A DNA stretch of 5,586 nt from Cytophagales bacterium (GTDB lineage Bacteria; Bacteroidota; Bacteroidia; Cytophagales; Cyclobacteriaceae): contig JAJCYL010000198.1 of assembly GCA_029262955.1 (NCBI GenBank), positions 1 to 5,586 of the forward strand, given 5' to 3'. The translations under genes were made by a program, and so were the position numbers. Under the pieces are notes generated by a model. It was not told the DNA's origin and ran no database searches. It saw nothing but the letters and a program-made list of their open reading frames with translations. Position 1 is the stretch's first letter; each line of letters begins with the position of its first letter. Shown piece by piece: positions 1 through 5,521 of the stretch.

Positions 1-665
1 CTTCCGTTAAGCCCTTCCAATTGATGATGGGCAAGGTTCTCGGTATTGGTGCAGTCGGGCTTACCCAATTCTCTTTGTGGGTACTGCTGACCATGGCTAT
101 ATCAACCGGATTGACTGTGGTTTTCGGGATTGATACTCAACCGCAGACACCCGCACTAGAACAAATGGCAGGAACGTCTGATGTTGAACTCGCCCAAAAC
201 AACGATAAAGCACAGGAAATTATAGAGTCAATATTCACCCAGGATTTCACTTTGATAATAACCGCTTTTGTCTTCTATTTCCTGGGAGGATTTTTCCTCT
301 ATGGCGCATTATTTGCCGCTGTCGGTTCTGCGATTGATCATGAATCCGATGCGCAGCAGTTTATGTTACCAATCACTATTCCATTAATATTTTCTATAGT
401 TGCATTGAGCGCTATACTTAATGAGCCCAACGGATCTTTGGCCTTTTGGCTATCAATAATTCCATTTACCTCACCCGTTGTAATGATGATGCGCATTCCT
501 TTTGATGTACCATTATGGGAATTGGGTTTGTCCATGACTTTATTAATTGCCGGATTCCTGACAACTATCTGGGTTGCGGGCAGAATCTACCGCGTTGGCA
601 TACTTATTTATGGAACAAAAGTCAATTATAGAACAATAGCGAAATGGTTTTTTATTAGAAATTAA
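1..665 (+). CDS. ABC-2 / NatB-type exporter permease, C-terminal part (5' end outside window)
   Basis: This is the C-terminal part of an integral inner-membrane permease of an ABC exporter, of the NatB/YhaP-like ABC-2 type. The frame is open to the left edge (codons begin at base 3, reading SVKPFQL before the first Met), so no start lies in the window and the TTG/ATG cluster at 21-29 is internal. Numbering from base 21, I see a hydrophobic span at about residues 8-36, a polar, probably external loop at about 38-75 (acidic and Gln-rich), and then spans at about 77-101, 115-133, 138-157 and 167-187. Between the second and third spans lies a short conserved-looking stretch, VGSAIDHESDAQQF. The protein ends in a basic cytoplasmic tail (KVNYRTIAKWFF), typical in my recollection of Bacteroidota members. 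The ATP-binding partner should be encoded upstream. The transported substrate cannot be told from this part. The family call is firm; the physiological role is unknown. Confidence 0.9.
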   Translation, partial: SVKPFQLMMGKVLGIGAVGLTQFSLWVLLTMAISTGLTVVFGIDTQPQTPALEQMAGTSDVELAQNNDKAQEIIESIFTQDFTLIITAFVFYFLGGFFLYGALFAAVGSAIDHESDAQQFMLPITIPLIFSIVALSAILNEPNGSLAFWLSIIPFTSPVVMMMRIPFDVPLWELGLSMTLLIAGFLTTIWVAGRIYRVGILIYGTKVNYRTIAKWFFIRN

Positions 666-671
666 GCTACG

Positions 672-691
672 AAAGAGGATGTCTCCTTTTT
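672..691 (+). terminator. weak terminator-like hairpin after the permease gene
   Basis: Seven bases after the permease stop codon, AAAGAGGA (672-679) can pair with TCCTTTTT (684-691) around a TGTC loop, giving eight pairs including one G-U. The T-run is part of the stem rather than following it, so this is a poor intrinsic terminator. Its position between the permease and the next transcription unit makes a role plausible but unproven. Confidence 0.3.
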
Positions 692-719
692 GGAATGGCT
701 GAAAATAGACCTAATTTGG
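689..719 (+). promoter_or_regulatory. candidate Bacteroidota-type promoter for the DUF4290-murA unit
   Basis: TTTG at 689-692 is followed after 20 bases by TAATTTG at 713-719. This resembles the Bacteroidota primary sigma pattern TTTG (-33) and TAnnTTTG (-7), with one base missing from the variable pair. Transcription would start near 725, leaving a leader of about 20 bases before the ATG at 748. It overlaps the tail of the weak hairpin. The call rests on pattern matching only. Confidence 0.35.
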
Positions 720-747
720 ACGAAAATTTCACCCTTTTTTATAGAAG

Positions 748-1398
748 ATGAACGAATTTGATGAGAAGAACAGGTTGACCCGAAGAGAATACGGTAGAAA
801 TGTGCAGAACCTGGTCAAGTATATAATGACAATGGATGATAAGGCGGAGCGGACTAAAAAAGCCGAAACCTTAATTGATTTAATGAAGCTATTGAATCCA
901 TCAATTAGAGAATACCCTGAATACAATCAAAAGCTATGGGACGAGTTGTTTATTATGTCTGAGTTTAAACTTGATGTAGATTGTCCCTATCCTATTCCTG
1001 ATAAAGAGATTTTGACTAAGAAGCCTAACAGGATGATTAATGCGGCAAAAGGGGTTAAGTATAAGCATTATGGAAAGAATATTGAATTACTAGTTCAGAA
1101 GGCGACGACTTTAGAGGATCCTGAAGAAAAAGAAGCTGCCACCATCCATGTTGGTAAGCTAATGAAGACTTTTTTCTCAACCTGGAACAGGGATGTGATT
1201 GCCGACGAAGTGATCATGAAGAACATCACAGATCTTTCTAAGGGCGAATTGAAACTTGACATGGAAAAAGTCAAAGAACAAAATCTTTTCGAATCCACCA
1301 TTAGGGAAAGAGATCGTGACAAAGAGAAAAGTAGAGAACAAAGAGATACCAGGGGGCCTAAAGGGAAGCGTCGAAATTTCAAAAGAAGAAAGAACTAA
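748..1398 (+). CDS. DUF4290 domain protein (murA-linked, function unknown)
   Basis: The product is a 216-residue, charged, soluble, mostly helical protein with no signal peptide or membrane span. I recognise it as the DUF4290 family, known to me as a Bacteroidota protein encoded next to murA; no biochemical function is established that I know of. Two segments resemble each other without gaps, residues 13-50 and 106-143, sharing the pattern YG+N....LV, then acidic residues, then LMK. This suggests a duplicated helical module. From about residue 185 the tail is low-complexity and strongly basic (RERDRDKEKSREQR, then KGKRRNFKRRKN), as in proteins that bind nucleic acid, ribosomes or acidic membrane surfaces; that role is inference. 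The ATG at 748 is the first in frame and gives a natural N-terminus. The stop codon abuts the murA start, so the two are almost certainly co-transcribed and possibly translationally coupled. Confidence 0.85.
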   Translation: MNEFDEKNRLTRREYGRNVQNLVKYIMTMDDKAERTKKAETLIDLMKLLNPSIREYPEYNQKLWDELFIMSEFKLDVDCPYPIPDKEILTKKPNRMINAAKGVKYKHYGKNIELLVQKATTLEDPEEKEAATIHVGKLMKTFFSTWNRDVIADEVIMKNITDLSKGELKLDMEKVKEQNLFESTIRERDRDKEKSREQRDTRGPKGKRRNFKRRKN

Positions 1399-2700
1399 AT
1401 GACCTCCTTTAGAGTTACGGGGGGTTATCAATTAAAAGGAAATGTTATTCCACAAGGCGCCAAGAACGAGGCGCTTCAGGTGATCGCTGCAGTTCTATTA
1501 ACTGAGCAGCCGGTAACTATCCATAAAATTCCGAATATCAGGGATGTCAATAAACTAATTGAATTGTTGACATTAATTGGCGTTGAAGTAGATCAACCTG
1601 GACCGGAATCATACCGTTTCTGTGCTAAGAACGTCGACATCAGTCTGCTTACTACTGCCGAATTCAATGAAAAAGCTGTAGGCCTTAGAGGTTCCATTAT
1701 GATACTCGGTCCTTTGCTAGCCAGATTTGGCGAAGGCAGTATGCCTAAACCTGGCGGTGACAAAATTGGTAGGAGAAGGCTGGATACTCACTTCATCGGG
1801 TTTGAGAAATTGGGTGCGCAATTTGATTATGATTCCGCCGGGTTTTTTACGGTAAAAGCATCTCAACTCACGGGGACTTACATGCACCTTGATGAAGCAT
1901 CTGTCACAGGTACAGCAAACATCATTATGGCGGCCTCAATGGCCAAAGGAGTCACAACAATTTATAATGCTGCCTGTGAGCCATACATACAACAATTGTG
2001 TCGGATGCTCAATCGAATGGGAGCGAAAATTCAAGGTATTGCCTCTAATTTATTAACTATTGAAGGAGTTGATCATTTGGGAGGTACAGAACATACACTC
2101 CTCCCTGACATGATTGAAGTAGGAAGTTTTATTGGACTGGCCGCTATGACTGGCTCGGATATAACCATTAAAGATTGTCAAATACCTCATTTAGGGATCA
2201 TTCCGGAGACTTTTCAAAAATTGGGGATTAAAATGGATTTTCAGAACGATGATATCCATATTCCGGCTCAGGATCACTATGGCATTGAATCCTTTATTGA
2301 TGGATCTATTCTCACCATTGCCGATGCCATTTGGCCTGGTTTTACTCCAGATTTGCTAAGTGTGATTATAGTAACTGCAACTCAAGCCAGAGGCACAGTA
2401 TTAGTACATCAAAAAATGTTTGAAAGCAGGTTATTCTTTGTTGATAAACTAATTGACATGGGTGCACAAATTATATTGTGTGATCCACATAGAGCAACAG
2501 TAATTGGTCTGGATAAATCGATTCCGCTCAAAGGTATTCAAATGACTAGCCCAGATATTAGAGCGGGTGTTTCGTTGCTGATTGCTGCAATGTCGGCGGA
2601 AGGAGATAGTATCATTAACAACGTGGAACAAATCGACAGGGGATATCAGAATATTGATGTACGATTAAACAAGATCGGGGCTAAAATTGAACGATTCTGA
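1399..2700 (+). CDS. murA: UDP-N-acetylglucosamine 1-carboxyvinyltransferase (MurA), Asp-type active site
   Basis: MurA is the cytoplasmic enzyme that transfers enolpyruvate from PEP to UDP-GlcNAc, the first committed step of peptidoglycan synthesis. The 433 residues cover the whole EPSP-synthase-like double-domain fold (E. coli MurA is about 419). Equivalents of the E. coli catalytic and binding residues are visible: K22-N23 in AKNEAL, R97 (E. coli R91), R126 (R120), D129 and H131, the general base D318 (D305), R344 (R331), R388 (R371) and R414 (R397) in IDRGY. The active-site loop reads KPGGDKIGRRR, so residue 121 (codon GAC at 1759-1761) is Asp where E. coli has Cys115. That Cys is the target of fosfomycin, and Asp variants known from other bacteria are active but insensitive. 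The ATG directly follows the TAA of the DUF4290 gene. The IDRGY and PGG.IG motifs distinguish it from AroA. Confidence 0.96.
   Translation: MTSFRVTGGYQLKGNVIPQGAKNEALQVIAAVLLTEQPVTIHKIPNIRDVNKLIELLTLIGVEVDQPGPESYRFCAKNVDISLLTTAEFNEKAVGLRGSIMILGPLLARFGEGSMPKPGGDKIGRRRLDTHFIGFEKLGAQFDYDSAGFFTVKASQLTGTYMHLDEASVTGTANIIMAASMAKGVTTIYNAACEPYIQQLCRMLNRMGAKIQGIASNLLTIEGVDHLGGTEHTLLPDMIEVGSFIGLAAMTGSDITIKDCQIPHLGIIPETFQKLGIKMDFQNDDIHIPAQDHYGIESFIDGSILTIADAIWPGFTPDLLSVIIVTATQARGTVLVHQKMFESRLFFVDKLIDMGAQIILCDPHRATVIGLDKSIPLKGIQMTSPDIRAGVSLLIAAMSAEGDSIINNVEQIDRGYQNIDVRLNKIGAKIERF
1759..1761 (+). other. murA: MurA active-site Asp codon replacing the fosfomycin-target Cys
   Basis: The codon GAC encodes D121 within PGGDKIG, aligned by its flanking residues with PGGCTIG of E. 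coli MurA (Cys115). From known family biochemistry, Asp here keeps catalysis but cannot form the covalent adduct with fosfomycin. Intrinsic fosfomycin insensitivity of this enzyme is therefore predicted, not shown. Confidence 0.85.
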
Positions 2701-2740
2701 TAGTCATTCATTTGACATCTGTGCTTTTATTGTTCAACTC

Positions 2741-2773
2741 TTGACTGTAAGAATGGTTTAAGAATTAGATTCG
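2741..2773 (+). promoter_or_regulatory. candidate promoter upstream of the DUF427 gene
   Basis: In the 95-base gap between murA and the DUF427 gene, TTGACT (2741-2746) is followed by TAGATTCG (2766-2773), which matches the Bacteroidota -7 consensus TAnnTTTG at all but one fixed position. The 22 bases between TTG and TAGATTCG are slightly longer than usual. If used, the start would lie about 16-18 bases before the ATG at 2796. No clear terminator for murA is visible in this gap, so read-through from murA remains possible. Confidence 0.3.
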
Positions 2774-2795
2774 AAAGTTTATAAACAAAAGATAT

Positions 2796-3077
2796 ATGAA
2801 AGCTATTTGGAACGGAGAAGTGATCGCTGAAAGTGATGATACCGTGGTTGTTGAGAACAACCATTATTTTCCGGGAGACTCCATCAAGAAAGCCTTCTTT
2901 CAGGAAAGTGAGACTCAAACTGTATGCCCATGGAAAGGGACTGCCAGTTATTATTCACTAAATGTAGCTGGGGATGAAAATAAAGATGCCGCCTGGTTTT
3001 ATCCAAATCCTAGTGAATTGGCTAAAAATATTAAGGGGCATATAGCCTTTTGGAGAGGTGTAGAGATATCAGAATAG
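2796..3077 (+). CDS. DUF427 family small protein
   Basis: The 93-residue product matches the DUF427 family across nearly its whole length. Visible family features are the N-terminal WNGEVIAES strand, the ENNHYFP stretch (about 20-26), the central CPWKGTASYY motif (44-53), the AAWFYP stretch (65-70) and the C-terminal GHIAFWRGVE (81-90). The family has a compact beta-rich fold. Its members are widespread in bacteria and some fungi, and I know of no well-established activity. The conserved C-P-W-K-G and aromatic residues suggest a ligand or catalytic pocket, which is inference. There is no signal peptide or membrane span, so it is likely cytosolic. The ATG at 2796 is the natural start, as the protein begins exactly where family members usually do. 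It ends 18 bases from the convergent kinase gene. Its relation to murA is probably only positional. Confidence 0.88.
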   Translation: MKAIWNGEVIAESDDTVVVENNHYFPGDSIKKAFFQESETQTVCPWKGTASYYSLNVAGDENKDAAWFYPNPSELAKNIKGHIAFWRGVEISE

Positions 3078-3095
3078 TTGATTGTTAGCTGGGCT

Positions 3096-4130
3096 CTATT
3101 GAATCTTTCCATCAATGATCCAACTGGAGGCCGTGTGCATTAATTCTACCTTTTCCGCTAAATTCATAGTCAAAGGTAATTGAGCAACACCTATGATTCG
3201 TCTGAGGATTTCAATTCCGGCAAAGCCAGCCATTAACTCCATATCGAATCCTTTTGGTTCTTGATATAAAGCAAGTACACTTTCTATGATTTCATCAGAC
3301 TGTTGAGACATCTCAAGGTGCGCTATTAATACACCTATATCAAACTCAGCTTTTCCAACGAAGCCAAATTCGGGATCAATCACTTTCAGCCCGGCCTCTA
3401 CTTTCAACCAACTTCCGGGATAATAATCTCCATGAATTAAAGATGTAGCCTTGGATTCTGAAAGATAAATTGCCCCAAATTCAGTTATTTTCTTTTTTAA
3501 GATGCCATCTTCCCTGTAAAGCCCGGACGCTTCTTGGAGGCCCGGTTGTACATTGTCCAAATTGAGTGCGTTGTTACTAAGAAATGGGAAGCAGAAGATA
3601 TGTTCATGATTTAATAAGCGCATTGACATATTGGATACCATGCTCTCAGGTATTGGTAGGCGATGAAGATGATTAAGATAGGTAATAAGGCCATTTGTAT
3701 CATCACTTGATAATTGTTCCCCTTTTTGGTAGATGAAACTTAAATCCATTCCCTTCCCAAGGTCTTCCATCAAGAGTACGTAATTAGGCTTATCGAAACC
3801 TAATACATGTGGGGTATAATGTTTAAGCACTTCATATTGTTCAAGTCTGGCGATGAAATCAGCTTCAGACTGAATCCTATCAATTGGAGCAGGGATTTCC
3901 GGATATTTCTCAACGAAGGGCCTGGATTGTTTAAGGATTAAGCTTCTCTCGTTGGTCTTGACCCTGATTACGAAGTTCATATTCCCATCACCGGGCTTTT
4001 CTATCGCTAAGACTTGTTCATATAAATTAAGCCAACTAGTGCTGTCCAAATACTCCTTGATACATGACAGGTCATCTTCGAGGTAAAAACAATTTGGATT
4101 TTGTTCTAAGAATTTTCTTTTTTTATCCAT
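3096..4130 (-). CDS. APH/choline-kinase-fold small-molecule kinase, related to 5-methylthioribose kinase (MtnK-like)
   Basis: The 344-residue cytosolic protein has the full set of aminoglycoside-phosphotransferase-fold kinase motifs: a glycine-rich loop GDGNMN (47-52), the ATP lysine K67 in LILKQ, E89 of the C-helix, a hinge-type MEDL (121-124), the catalytic loop HGDYYPGS (233-240, base D235) and the metal-binding DPEFGF (252-257). A late ILRRIIGVAQ segment (308-317) resembles the arginine pair that binds substrate in MtnK, and GDGN, KQ, IHGD..GS and IDPEF.F also follow MtnK. It is shorter than classical MtnK (about 400 residues), and the MtnK loop HGDLHTGS is changed to HGDYYPGS, so the substrate may be another ribose-like sugar. 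It is divergent from the exported nucleoside hydrolase gene across 65 bases, which suggests a nucleoside-sugar salvage role. The kinase fold is confident; the exact substrate is not. Confidence 0.85.
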   Translation of the reverse strand: MDKKRKFLEQNPNCFYLEDDLSCIKEYLDSTSWLNLYEQVLAIEKPGDGNMNFVIRVKTNERSLILKQSRPFVEKYPEIPAPIDRIQSEADFIARLEQYEVLKHYTPHVLGFDKPNYVLLMEDLGKGMDLSFIYQKGEQLSSDDTNGLITYLNHLHRLPIPESMVSNMSMRLLNHEHIFCFPFLSNNALNLDNVQPGLQEASGLYREDGILKKKITEFGAIYLSESKATSLIHGDYYPGSWLKVEAGLKVIDPEFGFVGKAEFDIGVLIAHLEMSQQSDEIIESVLALYQEPKGFDMELMAGFAGIEILRRIIGVAQLPLTMNLAEKVELMHTASSWIIDGKIQ

Positions 4131-4137
4131 ACGACTT

Positions 4138-4145
4138 CAAACCTA
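4138..4145 (-). promoter_or_regulatory. candidate -7 element of the kinase gene; possible leaderless transcript
   Basis: Read on the minus strand, this is TAGGTTTG, a perfect match to the Bacteroidota TAnnTTTG element. It lies only seven bases from the kinase ATG (4128-4130), so transcription would start at or within a few bases of the start codon. No convincing TTTG is found about 20 bases further upstream, which lowers confidence. Confidence 0.35.
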
Positions 4146-4159
4146 ATTTTAATATAGAT

Positions 4160-4167
4160 GATATTTG
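4160..4167 (+). promoter_or_regulatory. weak candidate -7 element of the nucleoside hydrolase gene
   Basis: GATATTTG matches TAnnTTTG at all but the first fixed position and lies 28 bases before the ATG at 4196. No good -33 TTTG is seen upstream. If both this and the opposite-strand element at 4138-4145 are real, the two divergent promoters are nearly back to back, so a single regulator could control both genes. Confidence 0.2.
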
Positions 4168-4195
4168 GGTTAACTTACTTAAAGCTTAGCGATAC

Positions 4196-5158
4196 ATGTC
4201 AAGCCGCCGCAAATTTTTAAAATCAGCCTCTGTCTTAGCTGGATTTTATTCCCTTTCATCATTTCGATTATATGGTGAGGGAGGTGATCAAAGACTTCAA
4301 TATCCGCTACCGTTAATTATTGATGCTGACACAGCTAACGAAGTTGATGATTCATTTGCCATAGCCAGAGCTTTGATTGAACCAAAGTTAAAAGTGGAAG
4401 GCATAACTGCATCCCAATGGCATACATCTCCAAAAGCACCAAATGATTCGGTTAGTTTGAGCCATAAAATGAATCAGGAGATTTTGTCATTAATGGGTAA
4501 AGACGAGATCAGTCTTTCAATTGGATCCAATGCGCCTTTGGTGAATAAGGTAAGGCCTCAGGAATCGGAAGCAGCTAAATTTATTGTTGACACGGCTTTG
4601 TCCTTGCCTGAAGGACAACAATTGACCATTGCCGTGCTTGGCCCTTGCACCAACGTAGCTTCGGCAGTATTGATGCAACCACAAATTATTCCAAAAATTT
4701 CCGTGAACTATATTGGTTTTTGGCACAATCTTGAAACCAATACCTGGAATAAGCGGGAGTTTAATACTAATAATGACCCCAACGCTGTCAATTTCCTCAT
4801 TGATACTTACGGGTTAGATTTCAATGTGATGACTGCTACAACTTCCCAACATCTCGTTTTTGATAAAAAAGAAGTTGACCTTCATTTAAAAGGAAAAGGC
4901 GGAATAGCCGATTATTTAGTCAACAGATGGGAGAATTTCGATAGGTTCTGGCAGAAAGAGGATACTGAGAAAACGAAATGGATCATGTGGGATGTGGCCA
5001 TTATTGAGGCCTTGGCAAACCCGGAATTAACAAAAAAGATTGCCGTAAAAGCCCCTCACGACAACCTTTTAAGAGATATCAATGCCTATACTTCTATTGA
5101 TGTTGTTGAAATGAAACGGAATTATTGGGCTTCACTAGACAGCTTCCTAAAAGGATAA
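4196..5158 (+). CDS. Tat-exported nucleoside hydrolase (inosine-uridine hydrolase superfamily)
   Basis: The 320-residue protein opens with MSSRRKFLKSASVLAGF, a near-ideal twin-arginine motif followed by a hydrophobic stretch, so export of the folded enzyme to the periplasm is likely. There is no lipobox Cys and no clear AxA cleavage site. The body is a nucleoside hydrolase, the family that splits N-glycosidic bonds to give free ribose and a base, using a bound calcium ion. Visible motifs are IIDADTANEVDD (41-52) with the Asp cluster D43, D45, D51 and D52; GPCTNVA (149-155); EFNTNNDPNA (188-197), the ribose-binding Glu/Asn region; and WDVA (265-268), where D266 is the last calcium ligand. The Asp-cluster loop is two residues longer than the classical DxDPGxDD. 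The His before the last Asp in inosine-uridine hydrolases is Trp here, so base specificity may differ. It is divergent from the MtnK-like kinase gene. Confidence 0.88.
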   Translation: MSSRRKFLKSASVLAGFYSLSSFRLYGEGGDQRLQYPLPLIIDADTANEVDDSFAIARALIEPKLKVEGITASQWHTSPKAPNDSVSLSHKMNQEILSLMGKDEISLSIGSNAPLVNKVRPQESEAAKFIVDTALSLPEGQQLTIAVLGPCTNVASAVLMQPQIIPKISVNYIGFWHNLETNTWNKREFNTNNDPNAVNFLIDTYGLDFNVMTATTSQHLVFDKKEVDLHLKGKGGIADYLVNRWENFDRFWQKEDTEKTKWIMWDVAIIEALANPELTKKIAVKAPHDNLLRDINAYTSIDVVEMKRNYWASLDSFLKG

Positions 5159-5160
5159 AA

Positions 5161-5421
5161 TCAAACGGTTTCGTCTTTCTCCTCCTTTCTTTTTTTACTC
5201 TCAAGTACATGCGAATAAAATAGGCCTGCACCGCCGCATATTAAGATCATAGCGCCGTAAGGGACACCATCCTCCATTATTCGGAGATCATCGATTATTG
5301 CACCAAGCAGTATCTCAATTCCTAGACCTATCATCAGAAAAGAAAACTGCAATGGGCCGTAGTGCCCCTGTCCTCCAAGATTGAAAATTTTGGTATCTGC
5401 ACCTTTTTCAATTAATGCCAT
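5161..5421 (-). CDS. small two-span membrane protein (DUF6249-like), N-terminus uncertain
   Basis: The product as read is 86 residues, with a short soluble start (MALIEKGADTKIF), a hydrophobic span at about 22-43, a short acidic loop (DDLRIMEDG), a second span at about 55-73 and a charged tail (ESKKRKEEKDE). This resembles a small Bacteroidota membrane protein family that I associate with DUF6249, in which ERMALIEKGAD usually follows an N-terminal membrane span. The frame stays open upstream of this Met to a TGA at 5491-5493 and reads KEKYTNDER just before it, with no other ATG. The native start may therefore lie further upstream and have been lost in the rearranged region. The gene converges on the nucleoside hydrolase gene with two bases between stop codons. 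Such genes often sit beside sigma-factor genes in my recollection, but nothing in the window shows it. Function is unknown. Confidence 0.65.
   Translation of the reverse strand: MALIEKGADTKIFNLGGQGHYGPLQFSFLMIGLGIEILLGAIIDDLRIMEDGVPYGAMILICGGAGLFYSHVLESKKRKEEKDETV
5352..5416 (+). repeat. 65-base direct repeat, copy 1 (inside the small membrane protein gene)
   Basis: All 65 bases here are identical to 5522-5586, offset 170. This copy encodes residues 2-23 or so of the small membrane protein (LIEKGADTKIF...GHYGP on the minus strand). The left border is sharp: base 5351 differs from 5521, and the flanks beyond are unrelated. Confidence 0.97.
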
Positions 5422-5521
5422 TCGTTCATCATTGGTATATTTTTCCTTCCTCTCAGGGTCTCCTGCAAGGGACCCTGAAGCAAGTACATTTCACATAGGA
5501 AGACCCTTAGCGAGCAGTAGG
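5422..5521. other. spacer between the direct repeats; no confident gene
   Basis: This 100-base segment separates the two repeat copies. On the minus strand it continues the frame of the small membrane protein up to a TGA at 5491-5493. It also carries a second open frame that begins in repeat copy 2 and runs through to a TAA just inside copy 1. Neither has an ATG and context that I would call a gene. It contains the nested inverted repeats and no clear promoter. Confidence 0.5.
5453..5507 (+). repeat. nested inverted repeats between the direct repeats
   Basis: TCAGGGTC (5453-5460) and GACCCTGA (5471-5478) form a perfect eight-pair stem with a ten-base loop. AGGGTCT (5455-5461), which overlaps the first arm, is also perfectly complementary to AGACCCT (5501-5507). 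Two mutually exclusive hairpins are thus possible. There is no T-run typical of a terminator next to either. It could be a regulatory leader of the minus-strand gene, a small palindromic repeat, or sequence joined here by rearrangement. Confidence 0.6.

Noticed and set aside
21..29. TTG-ATG-ATG cluster as a true start of a short membrane protein
   Set aside because: The frame is open to the left edge, and the residues upstream (SVKPFQL) continue the ABC permease pattern, so these codons are internal.
1399..2700. AroA (EPSP synthase) as an alternative to MurA
   Set aside because: The KN.AL start, PGG.KIG loop and IDRGY motif are all MurA-specific.
3073..3100. Bidirectional terminator between the convergent DUF427 and kinase genes
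   Set aside because: Only AATAG/CTATT and a three-pair AGC/GCT stem can form, with a large bulge and no T-run; too weak to call.
4196..4260. Lipoprotein signal on the nucleoside hydrolase
   Set aside because: The hydrophobic stretch contains LAGF but no Cys follows, so there is no lipobox; the SRRKFLK motif points to Tat export instead.
5354..5367. GGGC/GCCC hairpin at the left border of the repeat
   Set aside because: It is only four pairs within coding sequence and also occurs in copy 2; it could mark a recombination-prone point, but there is not enough to claim it.
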